The notes beneath the pieces were generated by a model. The model saw only the letters and a list, made by a program, of their open reading frames with translations, was not told the DNA's origin and ran no database searches. This document shows, in pieces, positions 31,083-39,739 of a stretch of DNA of 64,000 bases. A program made the translations under genes and the position numbers. Source of the DNA: Yersinia alsatica (lineage in GTDB: Bacteria > Pseudomonadota > Gammaproteobacteria > Enterobacterales > Enterobacteriaceae); NCBI RefSeq assembly GCF_902170305.1, contig NZ_CABHWW010000023.1:186001-250000 (forward strand), in the 5' to 3' direction. Every line of letters begins with the position of its first letter. Positions within the stretch are counted from its first letter, which is position 1.

Positions 31083-32018
31083 TTAGTGATGGCGCTGTAG
31101 AAACTGTGCCAGTTCCTGCGCATTCGGTAAGGCGGTCATAGCACCTTTGGCGCTGGTGGCTAAAGCACCACAAGCTTGCGCTTGGTCGATAGCGGCTGTC
31201 AGATCTGTACCAAGGTACCAATCTGGCTTTTGTGCCAGTGCTGCCAGTAACCCGGAAACAAAGGCATCTCCTGCTCCGGTGGTGTCTATTGGCGTTATTT
31301 TCCGGCTTGGATACTTTTGCAAACCGCGGCGGTTATGCACCCAAACTCCCTCTGCCCCCAATGTCACTAGCAGTAATTTGCAGGAGTAGTCAGCCATCAG
31401 CTGCTCCATGGCGGTAGCGATATCTTGCTGTGGGTAGATAAAATGCAGCTCTTCCAATGACAGTTTCACCACATCAGCCAACTGCAATGCCTGTTGTAAG
31501 CAGGGCAGTAATTCTTGCGGCTGTCGCCAGATATCGGCCCGAATATTAGGATCAAAACTGACCCAGCCACCATCAGTTTTAATACGGCGCATGGCTTCAA
31601 ATGCGGTACTGCGGCTGGGTTCCTGACTTAGAGCGATTGAGCACAAATGCAGCCATTGATTTTCTTTAAATTCAGGTAAGTCAGCAGATTGCAGGAACAG
31701 ATCGGCGCTGGGGGTCACCATAAAAGTGAAGGTACGCTCGCCATGCTCATCTAAATCTACCACCACCGTCGAGGTGTGGTGCTCTGGATCCAGTTTCATT
31801 GCGCGCGTATCAACATTTTCCTGCTGCAATACCTGCTGCATAAAGCGGCCAAAACTGTCTTGCCCAACTCGACCAATAAACGCACTTTTACTCCCCAATC
31901 TGGCGATACCGACTGCAACATTGGCCGGTGCCCCACCGGGGCATTTAAGGTAACTATTTGAATTTTCAGGGACTAGATCAATAACTGCATCGCCTAAAAC
32001 CCAAATGGTATTTTCCAT
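31083..32018 (-). CDS. scrK: Fructokinase, PfkB family
   Basis: 311 aa, phosphorylates the fructose released by ScrB using ATP. PfkB signatures: substrate loop GGAPANVAVGIARLG near residue 29, and the catalytic-base motif DTTGAGDAFVSG near the C-terminus. It lies upstream of scrYABR on the same strand with its own operator (32063-32077) and terminator, so it is a separate transcription unit of the scr regulon. Confidence 0.95.
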   Translation of the reverse strand: MENTIWVLGDAVIDLVPENSNSYLKCPGGAPANVAVGIARLGSKSAFIGRVGQDSFGRFMQQVLQQENVDTRAMKLDPEHHTSTVVVDLDEHGERTFTFMVTPSADLFLQSADLPEFKENQWLHLCSIALSQEPSRSTAFEAMRRIKTDGGWVSFDPNIRADIWRQPQELLPCLQQALQLADVVKLSLEELHFIYPQQDIATAMEQLMADYSCKLLLVTLGAEGVWVHNRRGLQKYPSRKITPIDTTGAGDAFVSGLLAALAQKPDWYLGTDLTAAIDQAQACGALATSAKGAMTALPNAQELAQFLQRHH

Positions 32019-32062
32019 GATAAACCCCTATTTTCTTCAATCCTATTTGTTGCTAAAAGTAG

Positions 32063-32077
32063 AAGAATCGGTTTAGC
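32063..32077. promoter_or_regulatory. ScrR operator-like site upstream of scrK
   Basis: aagaatcggtttagc is the reverse complement of gctaaaccgattctt and shares gctaaaccg with the scrY operator. It lies 45 bp before scrK. The rest of the 32019-32340 gap holds a Fur-like box and no gene. Confidence 0.55.
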
Positions 32078-32174
32078 AAAGCAACAAAATAATCTGCAAT
32101 AGAGAAAAACAGCCAATAACGCTATTAAAAAGAATTTATCGCCACACCGCAGACAATGATTCAAGTTCTGAAAC

Positions 32175-32193
32175 GATATGGATTATCATTCAA
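32175..32193. promoter_or_regulatory. Possible Fur box upstream of the iron-binding protein gene
   Basis: gatatggattatcattcaa matches the 19-bp Fur consensus at 13 positions by my count, with the right half (ATCATT) perfect. It lies about 150 bp before the binding-protein gene. Iron repression would fit that gene. Confidence 0.4.
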
Positions 32194-32340
32194 CCCGCCC
32201 TATTTCAAAATGCAGGGTTGTTGGTGGACGTCATTAAGCCAACTTATTGAGTTATCTCAACTCATGGGTTCACTCAGTTGCTATCTACCCGCAACTCGAA
32301 ATCTATTGGGTAAAGCATTTAATTTTTCAAAGGACATTTC

Positions 32341-33483
32341 ATGCTCGGTCATACTGTCAGCCGGTTTTTACTATCAGTCGTTATGTTTTTCACGATAACG
32401 GCCTCATTTTCTGTTTTAGCCGCGCCCATTGTGGTGACCGATGTTGCAGGTCGACAGGTGACATTAGCTCAACCCGCCTCGCGAGTGATCTTGGCGGATG
32501 CCAGGGCATTGATGGCGCTGAATATTCTGCACCCTCAAACCCCCTTAAAAGGCATTATTGCCTGGGATAATTCACTGAAAGTGAAAGCCGCCGATTTGGT
32601 CGAGGCTTATGCCAAAAAATTCCCCGAAGTGAATGATATTCCTATGTTTGATAACCCTTACGTGACTGATTTCAGTGTCGAAAGGGCCGTCTCATTGCAA
32701 CCCGATCTCATCATTTTTGATACCGGACTGTTGGCAAAACTTAAAGCCAGTGGTGTATTGGCGCAGTTGGATAAATCTGCGATCCCGGTGCTGTTCATTG
32801 ATTTTCGTCAGCAGCCATTGACCAATACAGTTCCCAGTATGCAGCTGCTTGGCAAAGTGTTTGGTGAGGAAAAGAATGCTGAGGATTTCGTGCAATTCTA
32901 CCAGCAACGTCTCGATTTGATTCGCCAACGGGTCGCAACCCTTAAGCCAGAACAGCGGCCAAGTGTTTTCATTGAGCGCCATGCGGGTATGACGGGCGAA
33001 GAGTGTTGCTCTACTTTCGGTAAAGGCAGTTTTGGCCAATTTATTGCTGAAGCGGGGGGGAATAATATCGGTAGCGAGTTGTTCCCAGAAATGGGCGGTG
33101 AGATTAACGTCGAGCAACTGATTGCCAGCAACCCAGATTTCTATCTGATGACCGGGGCCGACTGGAGCCGTGGTCACAAAGGTTCGGTCGCTGTGCCTCT
33201 GGGCTATAACACCGATGCCGCAACAACACAGAAAAGATTGGCGCATTTGATGGGGCGCACTGGAGTCAGTGTATTGAAATCAGTGCAGGATAAGAAAGTC
33301 ATGGCGGTTTATCACCAGTTCTATGACAGCCCACTCAATGTGGTTGCCGTGGAGGCGATCGCTAAATTCCTCCATCCACAACTGTTCGCTGATCTGGACC
33401 CACAGGCGGATTTGGAAATGATTCACCAGAAATATACCGCGATTGATTACTCCGGTGTATTTTGGGTGGCCTCTCATCCTTAA
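32341..33483 (+). CDS. Periplasmic iron-chelate binding protein (FecB/FepB-like)
   Basis: A 380-aa class III substrate-binding protein. The signal peptide (residues 1-27, ending SVLAAP) is followed by two PF01497 lobes: IVVTDVAGRQVTLAQPASRVIL in the first half, then a long helix and a second lobe (FGQFIAEAGGNNIGSEL, INVEQLIASNPDFYLM). These proteins hand ferric siderophores, haem or cobalamin to an ABC importer. The permease and ATPase genes are not in the window. It is followed by a TonB receptor 212 bp downstream on the same strand, so a shared ferric-chelate substrate is likely. AAGGA precedes the ATG. Confidence 0.82.
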   Translation: MLGHTVSRFLLSVVMFFTITASFSVLAAPIVVTDVAGRQVTLAQPASRVILADARALMALNILHPQTPLKGIIAWDNSLKVKAADLVEAYAKKFPEVNDIPMFDNPYVTDFSVERAVSLQPDLIIFDTGLLAKLKASGVLAQLDKSAIPVLFIDFRQQPLTNTVPSMQLLGKVFGEEKNAEDFVQFYQQRLDLIRQRVATLKPEQRPSVFIERHAGMTGEECCSTFGKGSFGQFIAEAGGNNIGSELFPEMGGEINVEQLIASNPDFYLMTGADWSRGHKGSVAVPLGYNTDAATTQKRLAHLMGRTGVSVLKSVQDKKVMAVYHQFYDSPLNVVAVEAIAKFLHPQLFADLDPQADLEMIHQKYTAIDYSGVFWVASHP

Positions 33484-33511
33484 GGGCAAGTTTAACCATT
33501 TTCATATCTGT

Positions 33512-33566
33512 GACGGCCCGCAATCTATAACCATTTAATTTTTAATGGTTATTACTTTTGGCCGTC
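33512..33566 (+). other. Two-level hairpin between the iron-uptake genes
   Basis: An outer stem gacggcc (33512-33518)/ggccgtc (33560-33566) encloses an inner stem ataaccatt (33527-33535)/aatggttat (33544-33552) with a T-rich loop. It could be a terminator, a processing site, or a regulatory RNA fold setting the ratio of binding protein to receptor. Confidence 0.5.
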
Positions 33567-33694
33567 ATCTTAGGATGGCGACAAATAATCTTCCTATCGG
33601 CGACAAAATTGATTTACTTGGTAAGCGTAATCATTAAGATTAGCGTTTCCAAAAAAAAACAATTAGACACAGTTCCTTTCGCAATAGGCTCAAA

Positions 33695-35851
33695 ATGTTA
33701 ACGTTTGCCCGTCTGTCCCTGCTGGCCGCCTCTGTCGCGCTGGCATTACCTGTTTTTGCCGCAGAGAAGTCCTCCCAACCAGTGACTGCTCAACCCTCTG
33801 AATCCCAAACAGATAAAAACGACCAGCTATCAGTGGTCGGTAACTGGTTGGATAATACTGATAACAGCACGGTTGTTCTGAATCACCCGGGAGCCCGTAC
33901 TATCGTTACCCAGCAACGCATTCACGAAAAGGGTGCTCAAACGGTTGGCGATTCATTACGTGGTATTCCCGGAGTACAGGTGCGCGAAAGCAATGGTACT
34001 GGTGGCAGCGACATTTCACTCAATGTTGGAGTGCGTGGGTTGACCTCTCGTTTGTCGCCTCGCTCGACCATTTTGATGGATGGCATCCCACTGGCGGTCG
34101 CCCCTTATGGCCAGCCGCAGCTCTCTATGGCCCCATTGTCGATTGGTAATTTACAGTCGATTGATGTGATTCGCGGTGGCGGCGCAGTGCGCTATGGGCC
34201 GCAAAATGTGGGCGGGATCATCAACTTTAATACCAAAGCTATTCCGCAAGATTTCAGTGGTGCGGTGAGTGCACAGACGCAGGGTGCCAATCACGGTGGG
34301 TTAAAAACGCTGAGCAGCGCCTCATTAGGCGGTACCGCAGATAATGGCTTTGGCGCGGCATTGCTCTATTCTGGCCTGCATGGTCAGGGGTATCGTGATA
34401 ATAACGACAATACTGATATCGATGACTTTATGCTGAAAACGCGCTATCAGTTAACTGAACATGACGTGTTGCAGGCAAACTTCCACTATTACGAAGCGCA
34501 TGCTGGCATGCCGGGCGGGTTGACCAGCGCGCAATATGCCGAGAATCCTTTCCAGTCTACCCGACCTTATGATCAGTTTGATGGCCGTCGCCGTGATATG
34601 TCATTCAAATATACTCATCAGGAAGATGATAAACAGTTTGAATTGCTGACCTATTTCACCAAAAGTTTCCGTGGCAGTAATATTGAATCTGAAGGCACAG
34701 GGGCCAGCCTTGGTCAGAAACGGATGGTGGCTTACCCACGTAATTACACCACCTATGCGATTGAACCGAGTTATTCACAGTTATTCAGAATGGGCAGCAG
34801 TTCCCATGAGGTGACTCTGGGTTATCGCTACCTGAATGAAACCATGGATGAGAAAGCCTACCGCTCCCCTTGGTATAACCCGGCCACCGTAACGTCAACA
34901 CCCGCCACACCACAATATTATCAGCACACTTCGGGCGGCACTGAAGCCCATGCGGTGTATATCGATGATGCTATCAATATCTCCGACTGGACGATCACAC
35001 CGGGTCTACGCTATGAGAATATCCGCACCAATGTGGATGACTCTTTTGCTAATACCCGACGAGAAAAGCAATACAGCGAGCCGCTACCATCACTTAACGT
35101 GATGTACCATGTGTCTGATGAATGGAAATTGTTCGCCAATGCCAACACTTCATTCGGCAGCATGCAGTATTTCCAGCTCAGTAAAGGCGGAAATGGTAAT
35201 GCACCCGCTCCGGGGCTGACGGCAGAAAAAGCCCATAGTTATGAAATTGGTACCCGCTTCGATGACACGGTCATGACCGGCGAATTGACTCTGTTCTACA
35301 TCGATTTTGATAATCAGCTGCAATACATCAGCAATGATATTGGCTGGACAAATCTGGGGGCGACTTCTCACGAAGGCGTGGAGTTGGCATTTAGCTATGA
35401 TTTGAGCGAATTTAATCCGCTACTGAATGGGGTTAGTGTTTACTCCAGCTACACCTACACCAAAGCAACCACCAAAAGCGGTGATTTCGCCGGTAAAGAT
35501 TTGCCGTTCTATTCACGCGAGGTCTATACCCTAGGCACTCGTTATGAAACCGGTAACTGGGTTTGGAATCTGGATAGCTATGCACAATCTCAGCAGCAAT
35601 CCCCTGGGTCTGGCCCACAATATATTACGGCCGAAAGTGCTGATGGTCAGTTTGGCCGAATTCCCGGATATATGGTGTGGAATACCCGTGCTGAATATAA
35701 TTTCGGACCAGCTTGGTCTAATTTGACGGTGGGTGCAGGGGTGAAAAACCTGTTTGATCAGCGCTATTTTACACGCTCCAATGATAATAACTCCGGCAAG
35801 TATGTTGGCGAGCCAAGAACCTTCTTTGTCCAAGGGTCGGTTGCTTTCTGA
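33695..35851 (+). CDS. TonB-dependent outer-membrane receptor, FecA-like
   Basis: 718 aa. A signal peptide (cut after VFAAE) is followed by a plug domain with GIPGVQVRES, VRGLTSRLSPRSTILMDGIP and VIRGGGAVRYGPQNVGG, then a 22-strand-type barrel ending in Phe (FFVQGSVAF). The LSPRSTILMDGIP and APYGQPQLS region is close to ferric-citrate receptor FecA. There is no N-terminal signalling domain of the FecA type and no fecIR genes here, so control is more likely through Fur. The chelate is unknown; a citrate-like or other hydroxycarboxylate chelate is a reasonable guess. Confidence 0.87.
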   Translation: MLTFARLSLLAASVALALPVFAAEKSSQPVTAQPSESQTDKNDQLSVVGNWLDNTDNSTVVLNHPGARTIVTQQRIHEKGAQTVGDSLRGIPGVQVRESNGTGGSDISLNVGVRGLTSRLSPRSTILMDGIPLAVAPYGQPQLSMAPLSIGNLQSIDVIRGGGAVRYGPQNVGGIINFNTKAIPQDFSGAVSAQTQGANHGGLKTLSSASLGGTADNGFGAALLYSGLHGQGYRDNNDNTDIDDFMLKTRYQLTEHDVLQANFHYYEAHAGMPGGLTSAQYAENPFQSTRPYDQFDGRRRDMSFKYTHQEDDKQFELLTYFTKSFRGSNIESEGTGASLGQKRMVAYPRNYTTYAIEPSYSQLFRMGSSSHEVTLGYRYLNETMDEKAYRSPWYNPATVTSTPATPQYYQHTSGGTEAHAVYIDDAINISDWTITPGLRYENIRTNVDDSFANTRREKQYSEPLPSLNVMYHVSDEWKLFANANTSFGSMQYFQLSKGGNGNAPAPGLTAEKAHSYEIGTRFDDTVMTGELTLFYIDFDNQLQYISNDIGWTNLGATSHEGVELAFSYDLSEFNPLLNGVSVYSSYTYTKATTKSGDFAGKDLPFYSREVYTLGTRYETGNWVWNLDSYAQSQQQSPGSGPQYITAESADGQFGRIPGYMVWNTRAEYNFGPAWSNLTVGAGVKNLFDQRYFTRSNDNNSGKYVGEPRTFFVQGSVAF

Positions 35852-35859
35852 TAGTAGCG

Positions 35860-35935
35860 CCGTCAGCGGTTGTTGATAGATTCGCTGACGGTAAGCCCGG
35901 TGGGTTAAACATCTGCTGGGCTTATGTATTTTTCT
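35860..35935 (+). terminator. Double hairpin after the TonB receptor gene
   Basis: A perfect stem ccgtcagcg (35860-35868)/cgctgacgg (35883-35891) is followed at once by a second stem taagccc (35892-35898)/gggctta (35918-35924) with a T-rich tail. It likely ends the receptor transcript. Confidence 0.6.
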
Positions 35936-35982
35936 CGTGCTACCACCGTATCCCCCTTCCTGTCTGAATTGTCTCTTTTAAT

Positions 35983-36001
35983 ATAAATGAGAATCATTAT
36001 T
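35983..36001. promoter_or_regulatory. Fur box with no recognised gene behind it
   Basis: ataaatgagaatcattatt contains the Fur core AATGAnAATCATTAT and matches the 19-bp consensus at 14 positions by my count. The neighbouring annotated genes both end towards it, so it controls none of them. A 25-codon frame starts 15 bp downstream. Confidence 0.6.
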
Positions 36002-36015
36002 CTGATTTACATAAT

Positions 36016-36093
36016 ATGAATATTATTCACGCCATGAATTGGTGCATAACGCTGCATTATCTGGCCGCTAGGTGGGAATTTAAATGGGAATAA
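36016..36093 (+). CDS. Possible 25-aa small protein behind a Fur box
   Basis: MNIIHAMNWCITLHYLAARW plus five more residues, rich in Trp, His and aromatic residues. It starts 15 bp after the Fur box core, with no clear ribosome site. The 35936-36327 gap otherwise holds only an 18-bp imperfect tandem repeat (36141-36176). It may be a real iron-regulated micropeptide, the marker of a small RNA, or chance. Confidence 0.25.
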   Translation: MNIIHAMNWCITLHYLAARWEFKWE

Positions 36094-36327
36094 TAGAGCA
36101 TATTATGATTTAAGAACTAATAATGTTCTGATCTACGGGCGTAGAATGACTGGCTTAAGTAGAATGATTAACTTAAATAGATGCTATCTACCAACAGATT
36201 AACCAGCGATTTATTTTTTTATATGTGATGACACGGTTTAATAACGGAGTGAAAGAGAAATATAATAGTATTAAACTCAACTATTCGGCGCTCAAATAAT
36301 AGTTGAGCATTATGTTCAGTGATTTTA

Positions 36328-37428
36328 TCAAGGCGAAGGCTCGGCACTTGATAGTTTTTCCTCGGCAAAGGCAACGTTATTACGCCCATTTTTCTTGGCG
36401 CGATAAAGTGCTTCATCTGCGGCCTTAAGAGAAGAGGCCAGATCATAGGATTGTAATGGGGAAATCCCCGCACTCAAGGTAACAGTCGTGGAGACTTTAT
36501 GATTAAAAACATGTGGAATATCAAGACCTAAAACACGTTGACGCACTCGCTCAGCTAACTGACTAGCGTACTCTTCACTCACATGTGTCAATAACACCAA
36601 AAACTCTTCACCCCCATAGCGCACCACGATGTCCCGCGAACGTACGGCATCACGAATAGCAGCCGCAACTCGCACCAATGCTTGATCTCCCATGGTATGA
36701 CCATAGTTATCGTTGTAGGCCTTAAAATGGTCGATATCGAGCAGCAGCACATAGTGATTGCCGGGGGACTGGGCTAAGAGGGTTTCGAGTTTATTCTCCA
36801 ATCCACGGCGGTTATATAAGCCGGTTAGAGGGTCTATCATACTTAAATCACTGAATTTTTCTCGCTCATTGTACAGATGGGCTACAAGTTTTCGGGTGAA
36901 TTCATCACTGCGCCGCATCAGCAAATGATGTAAAGAAAAACCAATCAGAGGCAGCATTAATGTGAATATAATGCGGAAAATATTCTGGAAATCATCCAGC
37001 CAAATAACGGTGAATGCAGAGGGGGCGGTATGCAAACAAAAGGCGAGAAAGTTATCAGACAGCGCAATAGTGCTGATGAAGAAAATGGTAAACAAACTGA
37101 GTAATAAGTAATTATTTTCATTAGTACCCAGATATTCGTATTTAAGAATGATTTGCCAGGCCCAGAGCAGCCCCATCATAATTGAAAATAAATTCAATTT
37201 ATCGACATAATTCTTCGAAATAAAAATCAAATAAGCGGCCGCACTGAGACTTATAACCGTGATCATAACAATCGGCAATGTCACCGCTGGCGTTTCAGGT
37301 GATGGTAATATCATACTGAAAATAGCTGACGCTGCATTAAGAAATAGAAAAAGCAGTAAAGAGAGCCGATGCTTACTTTTCAGTAGCTGATCGTAGGAAT
37401 GGCTATTCATATTCAATTCACTCTGCAT
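36328..37428 (-). CDS. Membrane-bound diguanylate cyclase, GGDEF domain
   Basis: 366 aa. The first 175 residues hold about six hydrophobic segments (MASE-like sensor region of unknown ligand). The C-terminal GGDEF domain starts near SMIDPLTGLYNRRGLENKL. The active-site motif reads GGEEF (272-276), a functional variant, and an inhibitory RxxD site (R263-D266) lies exactly five residues upstream. It therefore looks like an active, feedback-inhibited cyclic-di-GMP synthase in the inner membrane. Monocistronic. Confidence 0.9.
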   Translation of the reverse strand: MQSELNMNSHSYDQLLKSKHRLSLLLFLFLNAASAIFSMILPSPETPAVTLPIVMITVISLSAAAYLIFISKNYVDKLNLFSIMMGLLWAWQIILKYEYLGTNENNYLLLSLFTIFFISTIALSDNFLAFCLHTAPSAFTVIWLDDFQNIFRIIFTLMLPLIGFSLHHLLMRRSDEFTRKLVAHLYNEREKFSDLSMIDPLTGLYNRRGLENKLETLLAQSPGNHYVLLLDIDHFKAYNDNYGHTMGDQALVRVAAAIRDAVRSRDIVVRYGGEEFLVLLTHVSEEYASQLAERVRQRVLGLDIPHVFNHKVSTTVTLSAGISPLQSYDLASSLKAADEALYRAKKNGRNNVAFAEEKLSSAEPSP

Positions 37429-37724
37429 AATGGCGCGCTGTCAGTAGACAAATAAACAATATCCTCATGAGGCCATTTTATTCAGGCATCACGATAAATG
37501 GTTCTTCTAAGTGATTATTTTTGTTTGAAGCTTTTTATATTGTTTTAGGAATTTTCTTAATCAAAATTACCATTTTTGTTTCGACCTGTCATCATGATGT
37601 CGATCAACTAATCAATTTACTCCTCTAAATCTTATCTTTAGGCTGCATCAACCGAGCTATTCCTGGCAAATCAGTCGTTTTCTACCAACAACTTCCTAGT
37701 GCAGATTTTTCTGTAGTGTTATAT

Positions 37725-37743
37725 GATAGTGGTTATCATTATC
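37725..37743. promoter_or_regulatory. Strong Fur box upstream of the DUF1435-like gene
   Basis: gatagtggttatcattatc matches the 19-bp Fur consensus at 16 positions by my count. It ends 18 bp before the ATG of the small membrane protein. The rest of the 37429-37761 gap shows no gene. Confidence 0.8.
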
Positions 37744-37761
37744 ACTTAGGTGGCCATCATT

Positions 37762-38046
37762 ATGATTACAGCCAGACTAGCAGCTTACCGTTCATGGGGG
37801 ATAAGTGGCTTATTGAGTCGGACGATGTCCAGCGGGTGGGGAATTTTACTGCCTTTTGCTTTGCTACCGGTGTTGGGCTGGGCTGATATCACGGTGGGTG
37901 AGTTACGAGTGCTGATCATCGTTGCGATGCTGGCAACCGTCAGCATGCTATATCATGCTCGATTGCGGCATTTCCTGTTATTACCATCTTGTCTGGCACT
38001 ATTAGGCGGCATGGCTGCAATACTGATGCATAACGGAATACATTGA
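37762..38046 (+). CDS. Small membrane protein, YjjZ/DUF1435-like, iron-regulated
   Basis: 94 aa from the ATG at 37762 (an in-frame GTG at 37750 is the alternative), with two or three hydrophobic helices (about 28-44, 52-66, 73-90). Size, Fur box and position next to the tRNA-Leu cluster and rsmC match E. coli yjjZ, an iron-limitation-induced gene of unknown function. The family name is from memory of context rather than a strong sequence match. Confidence 0.55.
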   Translation: MITARLAAYRSWGISGLLSRTMSSGWGILLPFALLPVLGWADITVGELRVLIIVAMLATVSMLYHARLRHFLLLPSCLALLGGMAAILMHNGIH

Positions 38047-38151
38047 TAGATAGGATTTTTTTGCCTGAAAGGGCGGTGGAATTTGATTATTACAGTGAAT
38101 AATAATTTATGGTGGCAATAACTATAGCGGCAACAATAACTGAAATCATCG

Positions 38152-38238
38152 TGGTGCGAAGGGAGGGACTTGAACCCTCACGTCCGTAAGAACACTAACA
38201 CCTGAAGCTAGCGCGTCTACCAATTCCGCCACCATCGC
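38152..38238 (-). tRNA. tRNA-Leu (CAG)
   Basis: 87 nt including encoded CCA. The minus strand reads GCGATGGTGGCGGAATTGGT at its start, with a long variable arm and anticodon CAG within GCTTCAGGTG. The acceptor stem has a U5-U68 mismatch. It is the last of three tandem copies in transcription order. Confidence 0.97.
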
Positions 38239-38295
38239 ATGTGCTGTGCAATATAAATCTTTACTGCTGAAGTTGCTCATTGAGAAAGAAATGTT

Positions 38296-38382
38296 TGGTG
38301 CGAAGGGAGGGACTTGAACCCTCACGTCCGTAAGAACACTAACACCTGAAGCTAGCGCGTCTACCAATTCCGCCACCATCGC
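38296..38382 (-). tRNA. tRNA-Leu (CAG)
   Basis: Middle copy, identical in sequence to the other two, with CCA encoded. It is separated from both neighbours by the same 57-bp spacer, giving an exact 144-bp repeat unit. Confidence 0.97.
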
Positions 38383-38439
38383 ATGTGCTGTGCAATATAA
38401 ATCTTTACTGCTGAAGTTGCTCATTGAGAAAGAAATGTT

Positions 38440-38526
38440 TGGTGCGAAGGGAGGGACTTGAACCCTCACGTCCGTAAGAACACTAACACCTGAAGCTAGC
38501 GCGTCTACCAATTCCGCCACCATCGC
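38440..38526 (-). tRNA. tRNA-Leu (CAG)
   Basis: First copy in transcription order, equivalent to the E. coli leuQPV cluster beside rsmC. The promoter should lie in 38527-38680 on the minus strand. Confidence 0.97.
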
Positions 38527-38679
38527 GTACCGGAAACATGACTTTTTTGATGCAACCACGGGGGCGAATTCTAGAGATTTTCACGTTCAGGTCAATACTT
38601 ATTTCCCCTAAGCGGGACGTTTGCTGTAAAAAGCATCATATGTTGAGCAATTGCTTTGATTACTCAAGTATTTGAAATT

Positions 38680-39606
38680 TTAAGCTCTGTTCTCTGTCTC
38701 GGGGGTTTCAAGTGGATAATGGGCAAATAACTCGATTAGCCAATCAATTAGGACTCTGACTCTGGGGGCCAAAAAACGCCCTGGCGGGAACATAATAAAC
38801 AGTGGCATTGCCGGTGGCGGCATAGCGGGTAATACCTCAATCAGCTCACCTTGTGCTAATTGGTGGTGAATTCCAGGTGTGGGTGCTTGAATCAGCCCTA
38901 AGCCCGCCACACCGGCCGCGATATAGGCATCTGCGCCACTGACACTCAAAATACTGGGCAATACGCGGCTTTCAATTTTCCCCTGATAAACAAATTCCAA
39001 CGGGTAATCGCGGCTATTTAACTGTGAGAAATAGCCCACAGCCTGATGGCCCGTCAAATCGTCGAGTGAAGTCGGGACGCCATATTTGGCGAGATAAGCT
39101 GGAGAGGCACAGGTTATTTGTGGCTGTTGGCCAATATTACGCGCCGCGAGTTGTTCATCATGGGGCAGCCAAGCCCGCAACACACAATCCACGCCTTCAC
39201 GCAGCAAATCAATGGTGCTGTCATTTGCTCCGAGAATCAGTGTGATATGCGGATAGCGCCGATAAAAATCACTCAGTGCCGGGATAACCACATTGCGCGC
39301 TAACGAATGTGGCATATCAATACGCACTTTTCCTTCCGGTTGCAGCCGCTGATGGCTAAATAGCGAGTCGGCCTCTTCAAAGGCTGACAGTAATTGCAGG
39401 CAGCGCTGGTAATAGAGGGTGCCTTCGGCGGTAATATTCACCTGACGGGTGGTGCGAATCAGCAGGCGGACGCCCAACCGGTGTTCAAGCCGCTTTAGCG
39501 TATGGCTGACGGTGGCGCGAGGCAATTGCAGTTTTTCTGAGGCACGACTGAAACTGCCCAACTCAACAATGCGGACAAAAATCCGCATGGCTTGTATCTG
39601 GTCCAT
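38680..39606 (-). CDS. LysR-family transcriptional regulator
   Basis: A 308-aa regulator with an N-terminal winged helix-turn-helix (FVRIVELGSFSRASEKLQLPRATVSHTLKRLE) and a C-terminal effector-binding domain. The subtype starting MDQIQAMRIFVRIVE is common among regulators of oxidoreductases. It is divergent from the aldo-keto reductase gene with 133 bp between starts, so it probably controls that gene in response to an unknown small molecule. Confidence 0.9.
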   Translation of the reverse strand: MDQIQAMRIFVRIVELGSFSRASEKLQLPRATVSHTLKRLEHRLGVRLLIRTTRQVNITAEGTLYYQRCLQLLSAFEEADSLFSHQRLQPEGKVRIDMPHSLARNVVIPALSDFYRRYPHITLILGANDSTIDLLREGVDCVLRAWLPHDEQLAARNIGQQPQITCASPAYLAKYGVPTSLDDLTGHQAVGYFSQLNSRDYPLEFVYQGKIESRVLPSILSVSGADAYIAAGVAGLGLIQAPTPGIHHQLAQGELIEVLPAMPPPAMPLFIMFPPGRFLAPRVRVLIDWLIELFAHYPLETPETENRA

Positions 39607-39739
39607 AACTATACCTGCTTATTAACTATACCTGCCCATTGTTGGCGTTTTTTGAACAGTGGTGAGCTATCTGCATTATTTATCTTTCTCAGCGAAACAA
39701 CCACACTTTATTCCGACATCACTAATGGGGAATATCACA

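Noticed and set aside
32692-33246. 184-codon minus-strand frame inside the binding-protein gene
   Set aside because: Antisense shadow; the plus-strand frame has signal peptide and family motifs.
35983-36093. RyhB-like small RNA
   Set aside because: A Fur box is present but I could not find the conserved RyhB core, so I only list the site.
38146-38559. 137-codon minus-strand frame with three repeats of MVAELVDALASGVSVLTDVR
   Set aside because: It is the translation of the three tandem tRNA-Leu genes, a well-known artefact.
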